Positions 1-7,613 of a DNA stretch of 34,779 nucleotides are shown here, piece after piece. The notes under the pieces are model-generated. The model made no database searches and had not been told where the DNA came from. It worked only from the letters and a program-made list of their open reading frames with translations. Origin of the DNA: CAZSNT01 sp964607765 (GTDB taxonomy: Bacteria > Verrucomicrobiota > Lentisphaeria > Oligosphaerales > JABHEG01). How positions within the stretch are numbered: the stretch's first letter is position 1; the number at the start of each line of letters is the position of its first letter. The DNA is taken from positions 1 to 34,779 of the forward strand of contig CAZSNT010000111.1 in the NCBI GenBank assembly GCA_964607765.1. The letters are read 5' to 3'. Both the position numbers and the translations under genes were made by a program.

Positions 1-36
1 GATCAGGAGCGGGATCAGGAGCGGGATCAGGAGTAA
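1..36. repeat. 12-bp tandem repeat, three copies
   Basis: Three head-to-tail 12-mers beginning gatcagga. The first two are identical and the third differs in its last two bases. The array may continue beyond the left edge of the window. It belongs with the other short tandem arrays found at gene junctions in this window. Confidence 0.85.
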
Positions 37-360
37 GAGATCCGGACGGGAACCAACAGCTTCTGACGGATCCCGCAGGCGCGGGTCCGCAGAGCATAGC
101 GATATGTCACCAGAGCAAACGATGACCGGGCCGGAACAAGACCGGTGGACGATGACGGCGACGATTAGGGTGGACGATTGGGGAACCGGATTCCGGCATC
201 GTAGACCGTAATCGTCGCGCGTACTCGTCAACCGAACTGAACAAACCACAGCAAGCTCTCGCACCGGACGCCGTGGGCACGGCGCCGGTAGAGATCGGCG
301 TTGTTCGCAGGGAAAGCAACACCATTGGTCAAGGGTTCGAAGCCGGGATAGATTAGTTCC
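37..360. other. Non-coding stretch upstream of hicAB
   Basis: I recognise no gene here. A 72-codon minus-strand frame (107-325) has no recognisable motif and no convincing ribosome binding site. The 3' end of the stretch carries the candidate promoter of the hicAB pair. Confidence 0.5.
325..354 (+). promoter_or_regulatory. Candidate hicAB promoter, possibly leaderless
   Basis: TTGGTC at 325-330 and TAGATT at 349-354 are 18 bp apart, and the hicA ATG follows the -10-like box by only 6 nt. No Shine-Dalgarno sequence is visible before the ATG. If the promoter is real, the toxin mRNA would be leaderless. This is a motif match only. Confidence 0.3.
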
Positions 361-621
361 ATGCCACAGCCTGAGAGAGTTCTTGAGCATATCCTGATGC
401 GCCGAGGCGACGCGAATGTCCCTTTCGGTGCATTGCGGACGCTGCTGAAACGACTCGGGTTTCAGGAACGCATCCGGGGAGACCACCACATCTTCACGAT
501 GGCCGGCGTCGAGGAGATTCTGAACCTTCAGCCGAAGGGCGGGAAGGCCAAGCCATACCAGGTTGGCCAAGTCCGGAATGTCACACTGCGCTATCGACTG
601 ACGCTCGGAGACCAGGCATGA
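361..621 (+). CDS. hicA: HicA-family mRNA interferase toxin
   Basis: The 86-residue protein fits the HicA fold, a small double-stranded-RNA-binding-like domain that cleaves mRNA. The family signature is visible as G-D-H-H-I-F at about residues 40-45, which carries the catalytic histidine. It follows a short segment (L-L-K-R-L-G-F) that matches the usual first helix. The C-terminal half (Q-V-G-Q-V-R-N near residues 67-73, then alternating hydrophobics) matches the longer HicA variant. The stop overlaps the start of the next gene as ATGA, so toxin and antitoxin are translationally coupled with the toxin first. I see no Shine-Dalgarno motif before the ATG. Identification as HicA is fairly secure; the activity is inferred. 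Confidence 0.8.
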   Translation: MPQPERVLEHILMRRGDANVPFGALRTLLKRLGFQERIRGDHHIFTMAGVEEILNLQPKGGKAKPYQVGQVRNVTLRYRLTLGDQA

Positions 622-830
622 ACAGCAAGTACGAGATGATCATCTACTGGAGCGAGGAAGACAGCGCCTTCGTCGTTGAAGTCCCCGAGCTCCCCGGCTG
701 CATGGCCGACGGCCCGACCTACAGTGCGGCGGTTGCCAACGCCCAAGTCATCATCGATGAGTGGCTCGAGACCGCGGCTGAGCTTGGTCGTCCTATCCCC
801 CAACCCAAGGGGCGTCTCGCCTACGCATGA
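618..830 (+). CDS. hicB: HicB-family antitoxin
   Basis: The 70-residue protein has the HicB partial RNase H-like fold. A beta strand (M-I-I-Y-W) is followed by acidic turn residues, then V-E-V-P-E-L-P-G-C at about residues 21-29, the family hallmark, and then a helix ending in W-L-E-T-A-A-E-L-G-R-P-I-P. The DNA-binding extension found in some HicB proteins is absent or very short, so autoregulation may depend on another protein or on the toxin complex. It overlaps hicA by 4 nt. It would neutralise the HicA protein encoded directly upstream. Confidence 0.85.
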   Translation: MNSKYEMIIYWSEEDSAFVVEVPELPGCMADGPTYSAAVANAQVIIDEWLETAAELGRPIPQPKGRLAYA

Positions 831-1294
831 TTCCTGGGCCATCGGGGAAGGGGGAGCACAGCATCCGGCTTCACCAGACGCCCTACGCTGCGCTTCGGTT
901 GCTGGTGAGCCAAGCGGTGTGTCGCCAGAGCGATTGACTGGGAGTCGGGTTAAACATGGGGGGTGAAACATCCGGAGGAGAGCCCCGGACGGATGTGGGA
1001 GTTCACTGTCGGCGACCTTGGCTTCCATTTTCTACCCATCATTTTCAACCCGAATCCGGAGAGAGGGATTACACACCAACTTGCCGGATGGCTGCCTGGA
1101 CGGCTGCTTCGGAGACGGAGTCCAAGATCGGGGGCGTTCGGGTGCTGTCGATTTATGTTCAGGCATATAGCAAGCGCGCGTCAGGCGTGTCTGTGTCCTT
1201 GCATCCCCTGTCAGGTGCCCTACGTTTTCTGTTGGCGAATCCGGAGAACGCGCATGTGAGTGCGCCCGACAGAAGGTCTAATCGGAGAAGTGAA
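831..1294. other. 464-bp non-coding region with inverted repeats
   Basis: No gene is recognised between hicB and the large exported protein. A stem of 10 bp with one bulge is formed by 867-877 and 902-911 (core TCACCAG/CTGGTGA, 24-nt loop), about 35 bp after hicB. It lacks a T-tract, so it is only a possible transcript-end structure. A second, weaker inverted repeat is ACATCCG 968-974 with CGGATGT 990-996. Open frames across the region (for example from 956) are continuations of the downstream gene without coding character. Confidence 0.45.
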
Positions 1295-4200
1295 TTGAAG
1301 AAGCACCTGGCTTTGCTCGCACTCGTCACCTGTGGCACTCTCTGCCTTGCGCAGTCCGCAACCGAGATCATCCAGGCATCCGGCGTCAAGGGCGGGATTG
1401 TGATCCACATCGGCTGTGGCGACGGCGCCCTGACCGCGGGGCTTCGCGTGAACGACAGCTTTCTGGTCCAAGGCTTGGACACCGACTCCGGCAACGTGCA
1501 GAAGGCGCGGGCGGCTCTGCTCGAGGCGGGAGTGACCGGTGCCGTGTCCGTGGTGCAGTTCGACGGCAAGGCTTTGCCCTACATCGACAATCTCGCAAAC
1601 CTGGTTGTTGCCGCGGACCTGGGCGGGGTCCCGATGGCGGAAGTGACGCGGGTTCTGGCGCCGCACGGGGTCGCGTACATCAAGACGGGCGGGGCGTGGA
1701 CGCGCACTGTCAAGCCGGTGCCGGCCGACACCGATGAATGGACGCACTACCTGCACGACCCGGACAACAACGCGGTGTCCCGCGATCAGCAGATCCACCC
1801 GCCGAAGTACCTGCAGTGGGTGGGCAGTCCCCGGTATTCGCGGCACCACGATCACATGTCGGTCGTGAGCGCGTGTGTCACGTCCGGCGGCCGCATCTAC
1901 CACCTGATGGACGAAGCGACGCGGTACTCCATTTTCCTGCGGCCCGTGTGGAAGTTGGTTGGGCGCGACGCGTTTAACGGCATGATTCTGTGGAAGCGCG
2001 AGGTCAGCGAGTGGTACACGCACATGCACCGGCTCAAGAGCGGACCGGCGTACCTGCCCCGCAAGCTGGTGGCTGTGGGCGATATTCTCTACGCGTCGCT
2101 TGGCCTGCACGAGCCGCTGTCCGTGATCGACGGCGCCACGGGTAAGACGCTGCGGACCTACCTGCCCGAGATGGCCACAGATGAGATCCTGTACGACGAG
2201 GGCGTGCTCTACCTGGTCGGCAGCGCTGAGGAGAGCACCACGCCGCAGGTCGATGTCCGGGCCATCCGAGGCCAGGCGCCGCGCCGCGTAGTGGCTGTGA
2301 ACGCCGAGACCGGCGCTGTGCTGTGGGAGACGACGACCAAGATCCTGCCCGTAACGCTGACAGTGAGCGGCGGGCAGGTCTACCTGCACGATACCGAGAC
2401 GCTCGTTGCCCTGAACGCCAAGACCGGCAAACCGATGTGGAAGTCCGAGCCCCTGCCGTATTTCAAGCAGATGCACCCGCTGTTCGCACCGACGCTGGTC
2501 GCCTACAAGGACGTGGTCTTCTTCGCCGGTGGCGAGGGTTTCAAGATGCACCGCAGTTCGCGGGACGAAATGGTTGCGCTCTCCGCAAAGGACGGCAAGA
2601 CGTTGTGGCGCGCGGAGCACCCCCCGTCCGGTTACCAGTCGCCGGAGGACGTTCTGGTGGTCGACGGCCTGGTGTGGTGCGCGGAGACCACGAGCGGGCG
2701 TCAATCCGGCGAGCTGATCGGGGGCGACCCGTGGACGGGCGAGGAGAAGTCGCGGTTCCCGGCGAACGTCGAGACGTACTGGTTCCACCACCGCTGCTAC
2801 CGTGCCAAGGCGACAGACAACTACTTCCTGATGTCGCGCACGGGTATCGAGTTTGTCGACTACCGGAACGAGAACTGGATCATCAACCACTGGGTCCGCG
2901 GCGCGTGTCTGTACGGGGTCATGCCGGCGAATGGCCTGCTCTACTCGCCGCAGCATCCGTGCGCTTGCTATCCCGAGGCGAAGCTGAGCGGGTTCAATGC
3001 GCTGTCGAGCCATCGTGACCTGGCCGGGCGGGCCCCCGCGGTGCGTTTGCGCAAAGGCCCGGCTTACGCGGCAGCGTCCGGGATTGTCGCCGCTGCCCGG
3101 CCCGCGACCGACGCGTGGCCGACGTTCCGCGCCAACGCGGCGCGCAGCAGCAGCGTCAGCACACCGGTCCGCGACGACATCGAGAAGGCCTGGACCGCAG
3201 ATATCGGCGGGCGCCTGTCCCAGCCGGTCGTGGCGGACGGGCGGCTGTACGTTGTGCAGGTCGATGAGCACACGCTGCACGTGCTGGACGCGGGCTCGGG
3301 TAAGCCGCTCTGGCGCTTTGTCGCCGGCGCCAGGATCGATTCGGCACCCACGGTCTACAAAGGTCTGGTTCTGTTCGGCGCGAACGATGGGCGCGTGTAC
3401 TGCCTGCGCGCCGACACCGGCGAGTCGGTCTGGACGTTCCTGGCCGCGTCGTCGGATCATCGGCATGTGGCCTTCGAGCAACTCGAGTCGGTGTGGCCGG
3501 TTCCGGGGAACGTCCTGATCCAGGACGATGTTGCGTACTTCGCAGCAGGTCGCAATATCTTCCTCGACGGCGGTCTGTTGATTTACCGACTGAACCCGGT
3601 GACGGGCGAAATGCTCTCCAAGACTGAGATGACGGACGTGGACCCCGACGGCAAGCCGATCCAGGACTACATCGACTGGCTCAACATGCCGGTGGGTAAG
3701 CCGGACATCCTGTCCAGCGACGGCAAGCGCGTCTACATGCTGTCCCAGGCATTCGACATGGACGGCAAGCGCACGCGCGTCGACCGGCTCGACATCAAGG
3801 TGCAACGGGGCGAGGAAGCGCACCTGTTCTGCCCGTCCGGGTTCCTGGACGACTCGTGGTGGCACCGCACGTACCAGGTGTTCGGCCGCAGTTTCTCAGG
3901 CGGCCATTCCGGGTATCATCAGGCAGGGAAACTGACGCCGTCAGGCAAGCTCATGGTGTTCGACGACACAGACATCTACGCGTTTGCGCGCAAGCCACAG
4001 TACTACAAGTGGACCACGCCCATCGAGCACCAGCTGTACCGCGTAGACAAGAAGCAGGTCACGGCAACGGAGGGCGAAGTCAAGACGGCTGTCGCGGCGC
4101 CGAAGGCCGGCAAAGGCCGGGCGGCTGCGAACCAGCCGATGATCAATATTCCGAATTCCGACAGCCTCGACCCGGTGGGCAAAGCTCTCGTGGTCGAAGC

Positions 4201-5137
4201 CTGGGTGAACGCCGGCGCGCCGAACGGAGTGATCCTGGCCCGCGGCGGTCCCGCCAACGGCTACGCGTTGGTACTTGAGGAAGGCAAGCCGCAGTTCATC
4301 ATTCGCACCGACGGCGGCGTCTACAAAGTCTCCGCGTTCGAAGAGGTCGTGGGCGGCTGGCGGCATGTGGCGGGCGTGCTGACGGCGGAGCACCAGCTCG
4401 AGATCTACGTGGACGGTCGGCCGGACGGGAAGGGCAAGTCCTACGGGCTGATCTCCGCTTTGCCTGTGCAGGAGACGCAGATCGGCGGCGATGACGGCGG
4501 CGGCGTCGGCGAGTACCAGAGCCCGGCGTTGCTCAAGGGTGCCATCGATGACGTGCGGGTCTACCATGGCACCGTGACGGCCGCCGAGATCCTGCAGCAC
4601 TCGAAGGCGCAGGAGAACGTGGCGGCCGAGAAGGCGAAGCTGGTTCTGCACTTCACGTTCGATGACAAGACGGCCAAGGATCTGTCGGGCGCCGGCAACA
4701 AGGGGACACTGGGCAATGTGAAGGCTGCAAAGGGCAAGTTCGGCATGGGCATGACGTTCTCGGCAAAAGCCGCCCGCGCCAAGAAGAAGCCGCAACGTCA
4801 GGCATTCACCCACACGTGGACACAGGATCTGCCGCTGTTCGCCCGGGCCATGGTCAAGACGGGCGAGAAACTGGTCGTGGCCGGCCCGGAGGATATCGTG
4901 GACGAGGAGAAGGCCAAGACGCTCTTCAAGTCGCCCGAGATGCAGGAGAGGTTCGACCGGCAGTCCGAGATGATCGACGGCAAGCTCGGTGGCAAGCTGC
5001 GGATCGTGGCTGCGGCTGACGGCAGCACGCTGGCCGAGCATCACCTCGATGTGCCGCCTGTCTTCGACGGTATGATCTCGGCCGGCGGCAAGCTGTTTGT
5101 CAGCAATATGAACGGCACGGTAGTGTGCTATGAGTGA
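1295..5137 (+). CDS. Exported methyltransferase-like/PQQ-propeller/LamG protein
   Basis: The proposed 1280-residue protein starts at TTG 1295, because GGAGAAG lies 4 nt upstream and translation then yields a signal peptide (K-K-H then a hydrophobic run to A-Q-S at about 21). Residues 33-135 look like a Rossmann SAM-binding domain (V-I-H-I-G-C-G-D-G at 36-44). Residues from about 145 to 930 carry PQQ/BamB-like propeller blades, with repeated pairs such as V-V-A-V-N-A-E-T-G-A-V-L-W-E and L-Y-V-V then W-R-F/W-T-F. A LamG/concanavalin-like module covers about 945-1110, with the start of a second one after it, and a final propeller strand closes the C-terminus. It probably acts outside the cytoplasm. 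The stop overlaps moxR by 8 nt. The upstream in-frame ATG at 956 was not chosen, since it adds 113 residues with no domain. Function is unknown. Confidence 0.75.
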   Translation: MKKHLALLALVTCGTLCLAQSATEIIQASGVKGGIVIHIGCGDGALTAGLRVNDSFLVQGLDTDSGNVQKARAALLEAGVTGAVSVVQFDGKALPYIDNLANLVVAADLGGVPMAEVTRVLAPHGVAYIKTGGAWTRTVKPVPADTDEWTHYLHDPDNNAVSRDQQIHPPKYLQWVGSPRYSRHHDHMSVVSACVTSGGRIYHLMDEATRYSIFLRPVWKLVGRDAFNGMILWKREVSEWYTHMHRLKSGPAYLPRKLVAVGDILYASLGLHEPLSVIDGATGKTLRTYLPEMATDEILYDEGVLYLVGSAEESTTPQVDVRAIRGQAPRRVVAVNAETGAVLWETTTKILPVTLTVSGGQVYLHDTETLVALNAKTGKPMWKSEPLPYFKQMHPLFAPTLVAYKDVVFFAGGEGFKMHRSSRDEMVALSAKDGKTLWRAEHPPSGYQSPEDVLVVDGLVWCAETTSGRQSGELIGGDPWTGEEKSRFPANVETYWFHHRCYRAKATDNYFLMSRTGIEFVDYRNENWIINHWVRGACLYGVMPANGLLYSPQHPCACYPEAKLSGFNALSSHRDLAGRAPAVRLRKGPAYAAASGIVAAARPATDAWPTFRANAARSSSVSTPVRDDIEKAWTADIGGRLSQPVVADGRLYVVQVDEHTLHVLDAGSGKPLWRFVAGARIDSAPTVYKGLVLFGANDGRVYCLRADTGESVWTFLAASSDHRHVAFEQLESVWPVPGNVLIQDDVAYFAAGRNIFLDGGLLIYRLNPVTGEMLSKTEMTDVDPDGKPIQDYIDWLNMPVGKPDILSSDGKRVYMLSQAFDMDGKRTRVDRLDIKVQRGEEAHLFCPSGFLDDSWWHRTYQVFGRSFSGGHSGYHQAGKLTPSGKLMVFDDTDIYAFARKPQYYKWTTPIEHQLYRVDKKQVTATEGEVKTAVAAPKAGKGRAAANQPMINIPNSDSLDPVGKALVVEAWVNAGAPNGVILARGGPANGYALVLEEGKPQFIIRTDGGVYKVSAFEEVVGGWRHVAGVLTAEHQLEIYVDGRPDGKGKSYGLISALPVQETQIGGDDGGGVGEYQSPALLKGAIDDVRVYHGTVTAAEILQHSKAQENVAAEKAKLVLHFTFDDKTAKDLSGAGNKGTLGNVKAAKGKFGMGMTFSAKAARAKKKPQRQAFTHTWTQDLPLFARAMVKTGEKLVVAGPEDIVDEEKAKTLFKSPEMQERFDRQSEMIDGKLGGKLRIVAAADGSTLAEHHLDVPPVFDGMISAGGKLFVSNMNGTVVCYE

Positions 5138-6104
5138 GCTCTTCGAACAAGAGAACCGACAGCTGGCGGCTGTCCGCCAGTCCATGGCCAAGGTCCTGGT
5201 CGGGTTGGACGACTTGGTCGAACGGCTCCTGATCGCACTGCTCTGCGACGGGCATGTGCTGATCGAGGGCGTGCCGGGCCTGGCCAAGACCCTGACTGTC
5301 AGTGCCTTGGCCCAGTGCTTGAGCGTGAGTTTCAGTCGTGTGCAGTTCACTCCGGATCTGCTGCCGGGCGACCTGATCGGGACGCTTGTCTACAATCAGA
5401 AGACCGGTGAATTCACGCCGCACAAGGGGCCGGTGTTCGCCAACATCGTGCTGGCCGACGAAGTGAACCGATCCCCGGCCAAGGTCCAGAGCGCACTGCT
5501 CGAAGCCATGCAGGAGCGTCAGGTCACGATCGGCCGTGAGACGTACAGGCTTGAGGCGCCGTTCCTTGTCCTGGCGACCCAGAACCCCATCGAGCAGGAA
5601 GGCACGTATCAATTGCCCGAGGCGCAACTCGACCGGTTCATGTTCAAAGTGCTCGTCTCCTACCCGTCGATCGAGGAAGAGCACGAGATCATGAAACGCA
5701 TGTCGGTCGCCGCGCCCACGCTCACGGCGGAGCCGGTGATGACCGGCGCTGAGCTGCTGGCCATGCGGCCTGTGCTCGATACGGTGCACACCAGCGAAGA
5801 CATCGAGAAGTACATCCTGCACATCGTTGCCGCAACACGTGAACCGGAGCAGTTCGAGCTGCCGGAGCTCCGTGCCCTGATCCGGCACGGCTCATCGCCG
5901 CGCGCGAGCATCTACCTGGCCAAAGCGGCGCGCGCGCAGGCTCTGCTCGCGGGCCGCGACTACGTCGTGCCGCAGGACGTGAAGAGCATTGGCATGGATG
6001 TGTTGCGTCACCGCGTGTCCGTCACCTACAAGGCCGAAGCGGACGACCTGACGTCCGAAGACATCATCCGCCGCATTTTCGATCATGTGAGCGTTCCGGG
6101 GTAG
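5130..6104 (+). CDS. moxR: MoxR-family AAA+ ATPase
   Basis: The 324-residue protein is full length for MoxR. Walker A is G-V-P-G-L-A-K-T at 47-54, in the alanine-lysine form characteristic of the family. Walker B is around L-A-D-E-V-N-R at 109-115, and A-T-Q-N-P-I-E-Q-E-G (sensor 1 region) and L-P-E-A-Q-L-D-R-F follow. MoxR ATPases act as chaperone-like partners of VWA/DUF58 proteins and of the Bat membrane complex. Here those partners lie downstream (6709-7596 and 9689-15955). The start overlaps the previous gene by 8 nt and has no clear ribosome site of its own, so coupling is likely. In related genomes the DUF58 gene usually follows directly; here a hic module separates them. Confidence 0.93.
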   Translation: MSELFEQENRQLAAVRQSMAKVLVGLDDLVERLLIALLCDGHVLIEGVPGLAKTLTVSALAQCLSVSFSRVQFTPDLLPGDLIGTLVYNQKTGEFTPHKGPVFANIVLADEVNRSPAKVQSALLEAMQERQVTIGRETYRLEAPFLVLATQNPIEQEGTYQLPEAQLDRFMFKVLVSYPSIEEEHEIMKRMSVAAPTLTAEPVMTGAELLAMRPVLDTVHTSEDIEKYILHIVAATREPEQFELPELRALIRHGSSPRASIYLAKAARAQALLAGRDYVVPQDVKSIGMDVLRHRVSVTYKAEADDLTSEDIIRRIFDHVSVPG

Positions 6105-6224
6105 TTGCGGAATGGGCTGGGAGCACCTGGTGTGACGTGCTGTGTTCGGGCTGAGTGTCGTCTGCTTTTTGCAGGTGAAGTGGTTTGACTGTACATTCAG
6201 TTGAGTACCACTACGGAGTGTGTC

Positions 6225-6440
6225 ATGCACAATGAATTCACAGCGGTCTTTGAGCAGGACGGGGATTGGTGGATTGCCTACTGCCCGGAGATTCCCGGGG
6301 CAAACGGGCAAGGGACGACGAAGGAGGCGTGCCTCGCGAGTCTCTCCGACGCTGTCGACTTGATCCTCACGGACCGGCGGGAGGACGGGCTTCGTGGCGT
6401 GCCTGCGGGTGCGGTCAGGGGGGTAGTGACGGTTGGATGA
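6225..6440 (+). CDS. hicB: HicB-family antitoxin (second hic module)
   Basis: The 71-residue protein has the HicB pattern: F-T-A-V-F-E-Q-D-G-D-W-W-I-A-Y-C-P-E-I-P-G in two strands, then a helix S-L-S-D-A-V-D-L-I-L. ATG 6225 is chosen because GGAG lies about 7-10 nt upstream and homology begins there; the in-frame TTG at 6201 adds residues without a match. Its stop overlaps the hicA start as ATGA. The order is antitoxin first, the reverse of the pair at 361-830. It sits between moxR and the DUF58 gene, which suggests insertion of a TA cassette into an older operon. Confidence 0.82.
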   Translation: MHNEFTAVFEQDGDWWIAYCPEIPGANGQGTTKEACLASLSDAVDLILTDRREDGLRGVPAGAVRGVVTVG

Positions 6441-6622
6441 AGCGTAGTTCTCTGCTCAAGCGTCTCCGTCGACACGGTTGCTACTTGAAACGGGAGGGCA
6501 GTTCGCACTCGCTCTGGTGCAATCCTCTCACCGGCCAAGTGCAGACCATCCCGAGGCACACCGAAGTCCCCGACTTGCTCTGCGCCAGGATCTGTCGTGG
6601 GTTGTCAGTTCCTGAGTTCTGA
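6437..6622 (+). CDS. hicA: HicA-family mRNA interferase toxin (second hic module)
   Basis: The 61-residue protein is of normal length for a short HicA. It shows K-R-S-S-L-L-K-R-L-R-R-H-G-C at the first helix, then R-E-G-S-S-H-S-L-W at about 19-27 with the catalytic histidine. The later I-P-R-H-T-E-V and L-C-A-R-I-C-R-G-L segments match the family's V-P-R-H and final helix. Start ATG 6437 overlaps the hicB stop by 4 nt. Its likely antitoxin is the HicB directly upstream. The protein looks intact, with no lost key residue. Confidence 0.85.
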   Translation: MKRSSLLKRLRRHGCYLKREGSSHSLWCNPLTGQVQTIPRHTEVPDLLCARICRGLSVPEF

Positions 6623-6708
6623 CCCGTTTGCCGTGCTGGTGCGCGAATCTGCTGCCGTTGCGGGGCAGGGGTTCGATCGTCTCGCAGGGACGGGGACAGG
6701 AGCTTGAC

Positions 6709-7596
6709 ATGCAGCGCGAAGAACTCGAGAAGAAGGTCCGGCACATCCGGATCCACAGCCGCAAGCCGGTTGTGTCGATGCTTGCCGGCGAGTACCGGAG
6801 CCGGTTCAAAGGCGCGGGGATCGAGTTCGAGGACGTGCGGGAGTACCAGCATGGCGACGACGTGCGCACGATTGCCTGGAACGTCAGCGCACGCACGGGC
6901 CGCACCCACGTCAAGCTGTTCAGTGAAGAGCGGGAACTGACCCTCTACTTCCTCATCGACGTCTCGGGTTCGGGCGATTTCGGCACGGCCGAGATGAGCA
7001 AACAGGAGCTGGCCGCGCGCGTGTTCGCGCTGCTCGCATTCGCCGCCAGCAGCAACAACGACAACGTGGGGCTCGTCCTGTTCAGTGAACACGTTGAGCA
7101 GTACGTCAAGCCGCGCAAGGGCGCGCGGCACGTGATCCACATGATCGAGCAGATCCTGGCGTGCATCCCGGAATCCGCCGGCACGGACATTGCGGAGGCG
7201 CTGCGCTTCCTGAGTCGGACCCATGCCGGACGCGCCGTGGTTTTCCTTTTCTCCGATTTCATCGACCGCGATTACAAGGATGCGCTGAGGGAGGTGGCCA
7301 GGCAGCACGACCTGGTCTGTGTCGCCCTGATCGACGAGCGCGAACAGAGCCTGCCCGACCGCGGCCTGCTCGAGTTGGTCGATGCGGAAACCGGGCGCAC
7401 ACGCGTTGTCGACTGCGCCAGCCAGCAGCTCCGCACGCAACTGCGCGCCGCGGCCGAATCACGCCGTCGACAACTGCTCGAAACCTGCCTCGAGATCGAC
7501 GCCGACCTGCTCTGGCTCTCGACCGGCGAGGACTACCTGCACAAGCTCATCGCGTTCTTCCGCGAACGCAAAGACCGAAGCGCCGACGCACACTGA
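6709..7596 (+). CDS. DUF58 (VWA-like) protein partner of MoxR
   Basis: The 295-residue cytoplasmic protein belongs to the DUF58 family that accompanies MoxR. The family signature G-A-G-I-E-F-E-D-V-R-E-Y and G-D-D-V-R-T-I-A-W-N lies at about 37-63. It is followed by V-K-L-F-S-E-E-R-E-L and the MIDAS-like metal site D-V-S-G-S-G at about 84-89. AGGAG is 7 nt before ATG 6709, which supports that start over upstream in-frame codons. DUF58 proteins are thought to be MoxR substrates or adaptors; the precise role is unknown. The hic module separates it from moxR, and the next gene begins 17 nt after its stop. Confidence 0.9.
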   Translation: MQREELEKKVRHIRIHSRKPVVSMLAGEYRSRFKGAGIEFEDVREYQHGDDVRTIAWNVSARTGRTHVKLFSEERELTLYFLIDVSGSGDFGTAEMSKQELAARVFALLAFAASSNNDNVGLVLFSEHVEQYVKPRKGARHVIHMIEQILACIPESAGTDIAEALRFLSRTHAGRAVVFLFSDFIDRDYKDALREVARQHDLVCVALIDEREQSLPDRGLLELVDAETGRTRVVDCASQQLRTQLRAAAESRRRQLLETCLEIDADLLWLSTGEDYLHKLIAFFRERKDRSADAH

Positions 7597-7613
7597 CAAC
7601 GAAGTGGTTTGCC

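Noticed and set aside
107..325. 72-residue minus-strand ORF
   Set aside because: No motif and no ribosome site.
956..1294. Upstream start (956) for the large exported protein
   Set aside because: It adds 113 residues without domain content, and the TTG at 1295 has a ribosome site and opens a signal peptide.
1220..3865. 881-residue minus-strand ORF
   Set aside because: It is antisense to the PQQ protein, with no motif; such frames are common in GC-rich DNA.
6185..6211. Promoter before the second hic module (TTGACT and TACCAC)
   Set aside because: 15-bp spacing and a poor -10; not convincing.
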